Position numbers and translations under genes: made by a program. DNA of 64,000 bases from Siderastrea siderea. Lineage: Eukaryota; Cnidaria; Anthozoa; Scleractinia; Rhizangiidae. Under the pieces are notes generated by a model that worked only from the letters and a program-made list of their open reading frames with translations, was not told where the DNA came from and did no database searches. The stretch is from contig OZ034970.1 in NCBI GenBank assembly GCA_964030785.1, positions 36,335,943 through 36,399,942 on the forward strand, given 5' to 3'. Shown one piece after another: positions 1-11,400 of the stretch. Numbering within the stretch: the stretch's first letter is position 1; each line of letters starts with the position of its first letter.

Positions 1-3000
1 GTGTTTTCTTAGAGGAAAGTCTTAAACTACCATAAAAATGTTGAGCATTTTCTTTGTCATTACAAAATGTGATGTTTTTCTCTCATTGAAAAAAAAAACA
101 AAACAAAACAAACTACGGAGAAATGCAATTTTGCGTCTCACTCATAAACAGAAGTTCTCTTGTGCAGGTGAATAATTGAAGTTAGTTTTTCCACGTCTTT
201 TGGCCTATTTGCCTGTTTACAAGCATTTTTGTTCTGCTTTAATTTGGACGTCGTTTTAAAAATTCATGAGTTTTTTTTGTAGCCCGGAGGAGGGAAAATA
301 CACCTCCGTTGTGTTAAAGCATTAAAAACCAACAAATTCATACTGTTTAAATTAGAAATCGAAGAATTACGGGGATAAGAACTGTTCTGAGGGGGAAACG
401 CGTCGGTGCGATAGTTTTGCTTGGAACAACAAAATGATGTATACTTTTAGCTGACGCAAAGCCCGGCCAAATTCTTGAGTTTCTTTTATAATTCTACTTA
501 CAAGGTATATAACATTAGGTTAGGTTGGAAATGCTTATAAAAGCTGTGTCATTTCATTTTGAGACCAAACAATTCGCTCCGTGAGTCTGTTCATTGAGGT
601 CAGTTTTCTAATTTATTGGCGTGTTTGGCTGAACATTCAATTCAATATTCGATTTTTGTATGATAAAGTGTCTTCATGCAAACGGGGAAAAACAGTCTTG
701 TATCTTGTGAATGTTGTCCTTCTTAAATTTAATCTAGCACTTTTTTTGACCATGTTTGTCATTTTATTTTTGCATTCAAAACGGGTGAATAACCGTTTAA
801 CACTATGGGCAGGTGATGTTTCCAAATTCAAATTTATCATGCCAACCTTAACCGACAAGTTTAAGGAATTCTTTTAAAACTCTTTTTTGTTTTTAATTTC
901 TATTTCGTCGAAATTATTCTTAGCCAAACCAAGAAAAAAGCATCTCTGCACGATTTCAACATTCCGATTTTTACAGTTAAATTGCAAACTGAAATTACCA
1001 AAAAACCGCAATTCAATATTTTGCTAATTTTTTTTTTGAAAATGCTTCTAAATAATTAATCCCTCAATAAAAACAATATCCCGCTAAATATCATCAGTCC
1101 GGAGCATTTCCACTTTTGGAAATGTTTTGACCCGCAGATCAAGAGATTTCAGTTTGTTTTCAATTTGGCAAACATACACTCTTTAATGGCTTTTTCTGTC
1201 AACAAAAATAACATCTAAATGATTGTTTTTTGGGGGAGAAATATTCGAGGTTGCTTGTGATCCTATGTAGTTTGCCACGCTTTCGTTATCTATGGCAACT
1301 AAAAGTATCGATATATTCTTATTTTTGCCAGTACTTGTCGGATAATATTTTAACATTTTTTCAAAATTTTACCTCAATAGCAGCCGGGGGTCCATTTTTG
1401 GTAAAAATGCCCAAAAATTTCACCTATATGTGACAGTCTGAAAATGCGTCGTGTTGGCAAATAATTTACGTAAAATGGGACTTTTATGCCAAAGATTTCA
1501 TTGGTAGGGCAAATAAGTGGGAAAAAACCTACTTCTTTGCCATAAATCTGTAATTTGACTGGAACAAATAACGAAAACAATCATTCCTTTGTTCGCCAAA
1601 TTGCATTTTAGAATATACGTGATGGTTTTAGAACGCGTTTTAGCTTTCGAGCCGCTGAAATTTCTACTTTCTATAATTTAAAAGTGATGCTGTGTGCTTG
1701 GTAACGGATTTTAACTAGTCTTTTCTTTTTTTCTCTTTGAAAATTCAGGGGTGCCTAACAATTTGTCTCTGTGAAACACCTGTTCGGAAGTCTTTAGTCG
1801 CCTCAGAAATTCGAGATTAATTGCGATGAAATATTAGACTTTTCTATGGCGAAATGTCACCTCAAACGTTTGTAACATGTAAACCTTTTCTTTTCGAAGA
1901 ACCAAAACAAACATATCGCTTAGGACTAATTTTCGGAAAGCCAACATTCGGCCAATAAGTTTCTTTTCCTTAAAAGTTTTGCGACATACTAAAATTTTCA
2001 GCTAAAGAATCCCCAGGGGTCAACCTGTGTTAGCTTACACGGTTCAAAACAATCTGAGAATTGAAAACGACATTGTAAGAAAAAGAACTTGACCGGTGCT
2101 AAAATTTCGCCCGGCCAAGAGGATGAAACCAATAGAAGTCGTTATACTATGATAACTATTTATGTAAAGCGCATTAGATCATATATGCATGGATTTTTGC
2201 GCTATAGAAATAATAATAAAGTTAAGTTAAAGTTAAGTCGTCCATAGCTATGAATTCATCAATAATTGATCACTGATCGAGATGTTTGGCTAAGGTGTGT
2301 CCTTAAACTAACTTCACCAGCAACAGTAAATCGTATCGGAAAGGAGCAATTTGATCTGAATCACCAGGCGCAGGAAAGATTTCTTTCCTACTTTCGGAAT
2401 CAAATTTGTTTACTTAAATCAAAATTCTGTCATTACATGCATATTGTAAAATAAGTGCGATCCCTAGTTCCAAATTTTTGCTTTTTACCAAAATTTCGCC
2501 GATTACGCCAAAACTTCAAAGACACCGAAGTGCTGCCTCAGAGGCGACCAAAGTTTGGCAGAGATAGTATCCCTGATAATATGTAGTCTCCATTCAGAGT
2601 TTGGGAACGAAATGATTTCTCGCCCGGTCCTTGCAGTTCTTTTCATTAGAATTTTTTCTACGGTAAAAGGGGTTATGATCTTGGCTTTAATCTCTATTTG
2701 GCGTGAATGAATGTGCACCCCTGTACTCTCGTAGGAAGAATCCCGGAGCCATGGTGCTGGCGGCAAGACCGAACCCCCGTTTAAACAGCATCTTGCTGAG
2801 AAACTCCGAATTCACCAGAATCGAAAACGAGACGAAAAAAACCAAGAAACAGGAACTGCTCAAACAGTTGTCGTTACCCTCTGGCGTAACGAACGCACTT
2901 ATAGAAGATTGCTTTGCTTTTTCTGATTGACGTTATACCAATCGGTAGATTTTTAGAAAATATAATTTGGTTTATTACTACCCGTGTAGAAAATTGGAAT

Positions 3001-3758
3001 CTTCACAATTTTTCTCAAATTTTTTCTCGCCAAAAATTCTCTCTAGTGCGATCCGGCCCTTAGTTCACTACGTTGGTCCAAAATTATTGAGTGAAAATTA
3101 AAATAAATCTACCAAAACGAAGAGGTGGATGTCACTTCTTTTCAATCATATAACAAGAAAACTAAATGGTGAGAAAACTATTGGTGAGTCTCGCCAGTCT
3201 TACTTCTGGACTCGCTTGATGACCCATGTTACAAGCTAATCTGGTGGGTGAGTTTCCAAGTTCAATTTAGCCTTCATTTATGTTCGCGTTTGGCTAATCA
3301 GGTGAATATCGAGAGTTCAAAGGAATATCAAAATTATTTTTGATTTAACGGAGAAACACAGTTGTAGAACTTAAGACCTTTGCCCCTCTAACTTTGCCCG
3401 GACTAACTGTTGCTTTAACGAACTGCTTAGTTTAACTGCAACGGTATAGAGGTACCTCAAACGCTTTTATTAGATACTTTGATCCACCAACACTGCTACT
3501 ACAGAGAAACTGCTATCTGTTATTCCACATAAAATCGAGGTACTTTTGGGGTCGTTATATACTTTCGGGCTAACCTTCTTTTCAGGGGGTAGGGTGCTCA
3601 ACTCCCCAGATTTACTAAACTTGCTAATTTAGTATCAAACGTCAAATGCTATCCCTGGTTTCGGGAAAGGATAGGGACGGTCTTTGCTTTCAGAACGTTA
3701 GACAGCTATTATTGTTGTGACATCAGGATCTGCGATTGAGAAATTTTTTTTTTCTTAG
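1..3758. other. gene-poor AT-rich flank
   Basis: I see no convincing coding exon here. The longest open frames (for example 581-877 and 2503-2766) lack recognisable motifs and are no longer than expected by chance in AT-rich DNA. The PAN/EGF/EAR gene that begins downstream must have at least one upstream exon carrying its start codon and probably a signal peptide, since its first recognised exon opens in phase 1. That exon could lie here or beyond the window, and I could not place it. Confidence 0.6.
2150..2240 (+). repeat. SINE-like tail remnant
   Basis: The stretch contains a GTAAAGCGC motif, then TTTTTGCGCTATAGAAATAA, then an AATAATAAAG/TTAAGTTAAAG tail. This resembles the 3' tail of widespread metazoan short interspersed repeats. 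No A and B boxes were identified, so the assignment is tentative. Confidence 0.35.
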
Positions 3759-4009
3759 GTGGCTGCCGACGTGTTAAGTTTCTCCCTCCCGTGTCCGGCC
3801 AGTACCTGGAGGGACACTTGTTTTTTAATCTGACCATCGGAATTAATACCCCATGTGAACATCGATGCGTTTTGGAGAGCAAATGTGTTTCTGTCAACAT
3901 TGGTCCAGCGCTTAATGGCAGAGTTATCTGTGAATTGAGTAATTCGGATCACTTTAAGCATCCGGAACATATAAAACAAAGACCTGGCTGGATATATAGA
4001 GGCACAGAG
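3759..4009 (+). CDS. exon: PAN/apple-like domain
   Basis: A strong acceptor (T-tract then TTCTTAG) precedes the exon and GAG|GTATAA is the donor. The translation has the cysteine spacing of PAN domains in cnidarian PAN-EGF proteins: CEHRC, then [11 protein letters not shown], then [15 protein letters not shown], ending [10 protein letters not shown]. The last segment is a characteristic hinge before an EGF module. The exon opens in phase 1 and closes in phase 0. PAN domains bind protein or carbohydrate; the ligand here is unknown. A GAT microsatellite (4029-4062) lies just inside the downstream intron. Confidence 0.75.
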
Positions 4010-5439
4010 GTATAAATTGTAGAAAAAATTGATGATGATGATGATGATGATGATGATGTTCCCTTGCACAAATGTGGTCACGCACTGAAGCTTGATTTTG
4101 CTATAACTTTTTTTACCTTTCTTCTCCTCAGAATCCTTGCTCGATCTTAAATCCTTGCATTAACAACGGCCATTGCCTTATGGGGTATACTGACAAGAAA
4201 TATCTTTGCGAGTGTGTGCCCGAATATGGAGGAGAACACTGCGAGAAAGGTAATCGTGAGAAAAATGTAACACCCTCTAGCTACCCTCTGATACTTTCCT
4301 TCGAAGTTGTTCAGTCTTTACACTGAATTAAATTTATTCTATATCTCATGCTTTGGAGAAATCGATTTCATACGTAAAACAACAACAGAAACTAGCTCAT
4401 TGTATCAACGCCGATATATTTAAAGGGCCTTATTAAACGTTTTTTTTTATAAATACAAAAAGTCAACAATTTATTTCATTTATCTTCTATCTGGTACTTG
4501 GGTGTGTCCTTGATATACCTATTAAGGTGTGCGAGCTGACTTTCATTGTTATTTACCATTTTTTTGTGGAATCAACGAATGTAAAGACGAAGACATAAAG
4601 ACGAACTCATTAGTGCAAACATTCGTTGCTTCTTTTATTGAACTGAATCGAATAACTTTATTTTAGCACGATAAAATTAATCAGCAGAGCGGGTGGGGTC
4701 GTGCTTTATGAACTAAACTTACAATTCAAAAGACAATAGAAACACTAAAATATATTTACAATCCTTAAAATCAATATACTTAAAACTGTACGCAAATTGC
4801 AAATTGCCAACGCAAGCCAGGTAATATTGAAAAAGGTAGATTCTGTCCAAGAATAGCTTTCATTTGGTGTATAATCAAGTTCACTGTAATCACCGTTTAA
4901 CTTTATTTCTTTCTACATTGTTCTTCTAGATATCGACGAATGCAAAACTGGCAGCCACGATTGCAATGAAAATGCAATGTGTGTAAATACCATTGGACAC
5001 TTTAATTGCTCCTGCAACAAGAGTTTCAGCGGAGATGGAAAAACGTGTTCAGGTATAATTTATGTTCTACTCTATAACAACCGGGTTCACCTTGTTTACA
5101 GTATGATTTGAATTATTTCTGTATTGTTCTTCTAGATATCGATGAATGCGAACATGGCAGCCACGATTGCAATGAAAATACAACATGTGTAAACACTGCT
5201 GGCGACTTTACTTGCACGTGTAACCCCGGTTACACCGGAGACGGGAAAACGTGTTCAGGTATAATTTGCCCTCCTTTCGTAACACAAGTTCACCTTGTGG
5301 CAGGGGTATTTTGCAGAACGCAGAACGCAGAATGCAGAACGCAGAACGCAGAATGATGGTCAACGGTATAGAGTGTGAAACAGGTAGGTACATCATATAT
5401 GATAAACTGATATCATACATTCCTAATCCTAACCTAACC

Positions 5440-5493
<54 letters not shown>

Positions 5494-8400
5494 ACCTAAA
5501 CCCTAACCCTAACTCTTACCCTAAACCCTAACCCTAACCCTAAACCTTAGGGTTAGGGTTAGGGTTAGGCATGTTTGATATCAGTTTATCATGTATGATG
5601 TACCTACCTGATTCACACTCTATACCGCTGACCATCATTCTGCGTTCTGCGTTCTGCGTTCTGCGTTCTGCGTTCTGCGTTCTGCGTTCTGCGTTCTGCA
5701 AAATACCCCTGCCGGTTCACCTTGTTCCTTTTGAGTGTAGATAGAATAGGAGGTAGGTAATGCGAAGAGACAAAGAGACATGGAGGAGAAAACTGCGAGA
5801 AAGGTAATCGTGAGAAAAATGTAACGCCCTCTAGATACCCTCTGATACATTTGTTGAAAGGTGTCGCAATTGTGCTAAGGAATGGAAACTAGCTAAGGAT
5901 CACGTGACCTTATTTTGTGATTGACACCTCAAGAAGACACGAGGTGAAGTGGAATTTAACTCTCGAACACGGAAAGGATATCTGAAAGTCTATTGCGGAA
6001 TTGTATCTCGAGACCAGGAATATTTTCAAAGTTAAGGAACTACAGTCTGTGAGGATGTAATCTACTTATCGGAGTATTTCAAATAAAGAGTATAGATCAA
6101 TACATCAACTGGTGCCGAGACCCGGGACAGGGAAAGAATTGTGAAATCAAGCTTTGTGTAAACAATGTCAGAACTGAAGAAGAAACTGAAGAAGAAGGTG
6201 AAGGTTCGAGAAAGTCACCGCGTGTTCCTCAGGAAAACTATCCACGAAGGAAAGGAATAAATAAACAAGGTGGGAGATCCTACCGTTCTGAAGAAGCTCA
6301 AATCCTTGCGATGTACTCTTCAGGATACGTTGTCGGAGCTAAAGACCTTGGATAGCGAAATTGTCGATTTGGTAGACGAATCGAAAATTGAAGAAGATGT
6401 CAGCGATAGTTGTGATTTCGCCAGTGCAATCCAGGCCTGCATAGTCGACATAGAAACGGCTATAGATGAGAAAACAAATGATGGAAAAAGTCAGGAGGGA
6501 CAAGGTGCGACATTGGATTCGCAATCCTCTAGTAATCCAAGTTTTCAAACGGGAACACAGTCACACCGGTCAACAAACATTCCGACACATGCAAAGCTGT
6601 GTAAACTCGAGTTGAAGAAATTTTCCGGCAATCCAATCAGTTGGCACCCCTTCTGGGAGTCGTTTGAGTCGGCCATTCACAAAAACACCAACTTAAATGA
6701 TGTGGATAAATTCCAATATCTAAAGTAACTCCTCGAAGGTTCTGCAGCCGAAACAATTTCTGGATTAGCATTGACTAGCTCGAATTACAACCACGCGGTT
6801 GACCTCTTGACCAAGCGCTTTGGAAGCAAACAAGTTATCATTTCGAAGCATATCGAATTGTTGATGCAACTTCCAAAGGTAAACGACGGAAACGATCTAA
6901 AGGAATTACGGCAGCTTTTGGATAGAACGGAGGCGGCAGTTAGAAGCCTTCAAGGAATCGGTATTTCAACCGAAACATTTGGAACATTCTTGACGCCTGT
7001 AATTATGGGGAAGATCCCGCAAGAATTACGTCTTATCTTGAGTCGAGGTGCATCCGACGAGTGGGATCTTGTTACTATCATGACGTCTTTCACAGAAGAA
7101 TTGTGAATTCGAGAGAGGCGTGCTTTGGGACTGGTAACCGAGCAGGGAAGGTCAAAGGAAAAACAGGAGTTTGGATTTGGATTTCGGCCTGGTCAAAACA
7201 GAAGACCCCCAACGTCTTCAACACTGTTTTCCAATAACGAAAGACCGCCGCTAAACAAGGATAAATGGTGTACTTTCTGTAATGGACTGCGTCCTTCAAC
7301 CAAATGTGCTGTTGTAACCGACCCTGAAGCAAGGAAGAAAATTCTCCGTCAAAAAGGGAAATGTTTTGGTTGTTTGAGAAGTGGTCATTTGAGTCGAGAT
7401 TGTGAAGCGACGTGTAACCGTTGTGGCGGGAAACATCATGTATCATTGTGCAACGTCCAAGAATATCCAGGCTATTCTTCCCCGGCCAGACAAGCGAGAG
7501 GCAGTAATAAGGAACAAACTGTGAGTACTAATTTGTATTTCACTCAAGATAGTAAGAACAATTGTGTTCTGTTGCAAACGGCTAGAGCGAATGTCAGAAA
7601 CCCTAATGAGGAGAGATCGTGCAATGTGAGAATCCTACTTGATTCTTGTTCTCAGAAGACTTACATAAACACACGATTAAGGAACAAATTATGCCTATCG
7701 CCGATTGGAACCGAAACAGTTCTAATTAAAACGTTTGGAAACAATGAAGCCTACTTGAAGAAATGTGACATTGTTCAGTTTGCATTGGAATGCCAAGACA
7801 ATCTGACAGTGTTCGTTAATGCCTATGAAGTTGATTTGATTTGTGGCCCTATTGCAAACCAAACAATTGAAGTCGCACAGCAGTATTACCCACATCTGCA
7901 AGGTTTACCTCTAGCTGATACTCTCGAGGGGATGAGGAACTAGAAGTAGACATTATGATTGGAGAAGATTATTATTGGTGGGTCGTTCAAAACAACATTG
8001 TACGGGGGGGAGTTCCATGATCCCGTAGCAATTCGTACAAGATTGGGGTGTCTGCTGAGAGGACCTGTGAATGTGGCGAATTCAGGTCAAAGTCCCTCAA
8101 GTGTTAACATGTCTCATGTAATGAAAACGGAGTGTACAGTGGTTGAGGAGGACTTAAGTTCAATTGATGATTCGCTCAAAAATAATCTTAGCAAGTTCTG
8201 GGACTATGACACTCTTAGAGTTAAAGGAAGAGAAGATGAATTTCTTGAAGATTATCTGACCAAGGTGAAGTTCAATTGCGACCGCTATATAGCGTCACTC
8301 CCGTGGAAGGACACCCTGTTATTCCAGATAACTTCTTGTTGGCACGAAATCGTCTCACTTCTTCGTTGAAAAGATTGAAATCTAAGCCAGAGATTTTACA

Positions 8401-11400
8401 GCAGTATGACACTGTAATCAGGGAACAATTGAACGCGGTCGAGTTGAAATGATTGACAAGAGTCATGAGGAACAATGTCTTCCTGGAGCCGTTCATTACA
8501 TTCCTCACAAAGAAGTGGTGAAAGAAGACAGAACTACTACCAAACTGCGAGTAGTCTATGATGCTAGTGCGAGGTCTCGAAGTGAACCAAGTTTGAATGA
8601 TTGTCTCCTGTCAGGCCCTGCCTGAACTCCGTTGATTTTTGATGCCTTGCTTAGATTTCGTCTCCACAAGGTAGCTCTGATCGGAGATTTGGAGAAAGCA
8701 TTCTTGAACATAGAAATTAAACCTGAGGAGAGAAATTTGTTGAGGTTCTTGTGGATAGATGATATCAACTCCTCGAATCCGGAAGTGATCACACTGAGAT
8801 TCACACGGCTTGTGTTTGGCCTTGTATGTTCTCCATTCATTCTGAATGTGACACTAAGGAATCACTTATCAAAGTATGAGAACATCGATCCAGAATTTGT
8901 GGACACTGTTGTCAGAGCCTTGTATGTTGATGATTTTGCATCTGGAAAGGACTCGGTAAAGGACGGCTTTGAACTTTACCGGAAATTGAAGTCGCGCTTC
9001 AGAGAAGGAGGATTTAACATGAGAAAGTGGGCGTCAAACAATCAAGAGTTAACTGAGTTGATCAAGAAAGAGGAAGCAGCTCTATCTTCAACGCCTGAAC
9101 TATCTGCTGAAGTAACTCCTACATCAACAAGATCTAATGACTAATGTGATTGAAGATGGTGATTGCCTGAGCTGCACTTCAAATAATACCGCGAGTGAAG
9201 AAACCCTGATCAAGGTCATGGGTGTTCCGTCGAATCGGATAGAAAACAACTTCAAGTTTGATCTGACCACCTTCTCTGGACAAGCCTTGGAAGGAACTCT
9301 AACAAAGCGGAAACTGTTGAGCATAACTGCTCGATTCTATGACCCACTAGGCTTGTTATCACCAGTTATCTTGCCACTGAAATGCATGTTTCAAGAAATC
9401 TTCCGGTTAAAGATTGGTTGGGACGAAGCCCTATCGGAAGATCTCACCTCGCGTTGGAAGGAGTTATTGGAAGACATGGAGAGAGCCTCGAATATTGCTG
9501 TTCCCCGTTGCATTCTGGATGGGGTAGAAGTGGGAGACATCAAGTCTTTTCAACTGCAGGGATTTGCGGATGCCAGCAAGTCTGCATATGGAGCAAATGT
9601 CTACATTAGGGTGACAACCTCTAATACCTTTTCTTCACATCTGTTAGCCTCGAAGACGCGAGTTGCCCCTTTAAATGGAGAAACAATTCCTCGACTGGAG
9701 TTGATGGCTGCCTTAACGTAAGCGAATCTGATGACAGTTGTGTATGAGGCATTGATCTGCACTGTGAAGGTTAACGCGGTGTTCAACTGGACTGACTCTC
9801 AAATCGTGTGGTGGTGGATCAATGGAGAGTCTAAACAATTTAAGCAATTTGTGCAGAATCGAGTTCAGAAGATCCGGAGTCTTTGGAGTAAAGAACATTG
9901 GAGATACTGCCCTTCTGAACTTAATCCAGGTGATATAGCTTCCAGGGGAGCAAAGAGTTCTGTCATCGCATCCAGTGATCTTTGGTGGAAGGGAGCCCTA
10001 TTTCTAGAGAAGGAAGAGGTTCACTGGCCAAACTTACGTAACTGTCCAATCAGGGAAAACGCAGTCCCATAAGAAGCTGTAAAGGAATTGAAGAAGGAAA
10101 GTGCATCTGAAATCCCAAGAGTTATGACAGTGTCGGTGCAATACTCTCCGAGCATCTCAGAAGTCATCCAACCAGAAAGATTTAGCAGTCTCAGCAAACT
10201 TGTCAGAGTAACCGTTCTTGTGCTGAAATTCATCCAAAGGATCAAGAAGAAGACAGTAACACATGATATCAGCATGGAGGACATGGATGTTGCCAAGAAT
10301 CTCTGGTACAAAGAAGTTGAAACTAAACTCGAAGAAAAGGAAAAACCTAGTTCAACATGGCGACAGTTAGCAGTCTTCAAGGATGAACAAGGAGTTCTAC
10401 GGTGCAAGGGAAGGATCCAGAATTCCTCACTACCGTGTTCAGCAACATGTCCTATCCTGTTACAAAGGAAACAGCACTTCACAAAGTTGGTGATTATGCA
10501 GTCTCATGAAAACGTGAAACACAATGGGGTGAGAGAAACTCTTACTGAAATCCGAGCCCAATTCTGGATTATCAAAGGACGGCAAGCTGTTAAGGATGTA
10601 CTCTCTATGTGTGCTACATGCAAGAAGATGCTAGGGAGAGCCTACAGCACTCCACCCACTCCACCTCTACCTTCATTTCGAGTTTCAGATGATCTGGCAT
10701 TTTCTAAAGTTGGAGTGGACTTTGCCGGTCCCTCGTATGTGAAGAATATCTACCAGTCCAAAGGAGAGATGTACAAATGCTACATTGCCCTCTTTACGTG
10801 TGCCAGTACGAGGGCTGTTCACCTTGAACGTACCCCAGACCTTTCGGCGACCTCGTTCTTGAGAGCGCTAAGGCGATTTTTCGGTAGAAGAGGATTACCA
10901 ACCCTATTCATTTCAGACAATGGGAAAACTTTCAAAGATGCATAAGTGAAGAAGTTTGTTCTTAATCGGAACATTGACTGGAAATTCAACGTGCCCACAG
11001 TCAGCTGGTGGGGAGGTTTCTTTGAAATCTGCGTTAAATTAGTGGAGGTGCCTCAAGAAAGTGCTTGGAAACGCAAACCTGAGTTATGAAGAACTGGAGT
11101 CAGTCTTGATCGAAACTGAAGGAGTTCTAAATTCCAGACCCTTAACCTATGTCTACGATGAGTTAACAGAAGCCCCTCTCACGCCTTCTCATCTTGTGAT
11201 TGGTCGTCGACTGTTAGACCAATCTCCTGTTGTCACTGCACCTGTGAACACACTGACCAGGCGAGAAAGATATTTGGACGGTCTCCTCGCCCACTTCAGG
11301 AATTGATGGAAGAAAGAATATCTGACTGGGATCCGTGAATACCAGGAAATCAAGGGAGGAGAACCGAGAAGAGTCATTCAAGTAGGAGACATTGTACACA

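Larger units (their letters stand above)
4226..5779 (+). repeat. tandem duplication, copy A
   Basis: The start lies inside the EGF exon and the end abuts copy B directly. It matches 5780-13011 along its length, once the foldback element in A and the retrotransposon in B are ignored. Shared landmarks are the block after GAATTAAATTTAT, the GATATATTTAAAGGGCC block, both cbEGF exons and the final AATGCGAAGAGAC. By eye the copies are roughly 90% identical in intron sequence. Confidence 0.85.

Noticed and set aside
581..877. 98-codon open frame on the plus strand
   Set aside because: Hydrophobic AT-rich composition, no motif, length within chance expectation, and an overlapping minus frame of similar quality.
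5251..5487. Open frame running through the foldback element and telomere repeats
   Set aside because: Produced by heptamer and hexamer repeats inside a mobile element.
5421..5569. Chromosome end or fusion point suggested by the telomere repeats
   Set aside because: The tract is wholly inside a TIR element with an 11-bp target duplication and an empty paralogous site.
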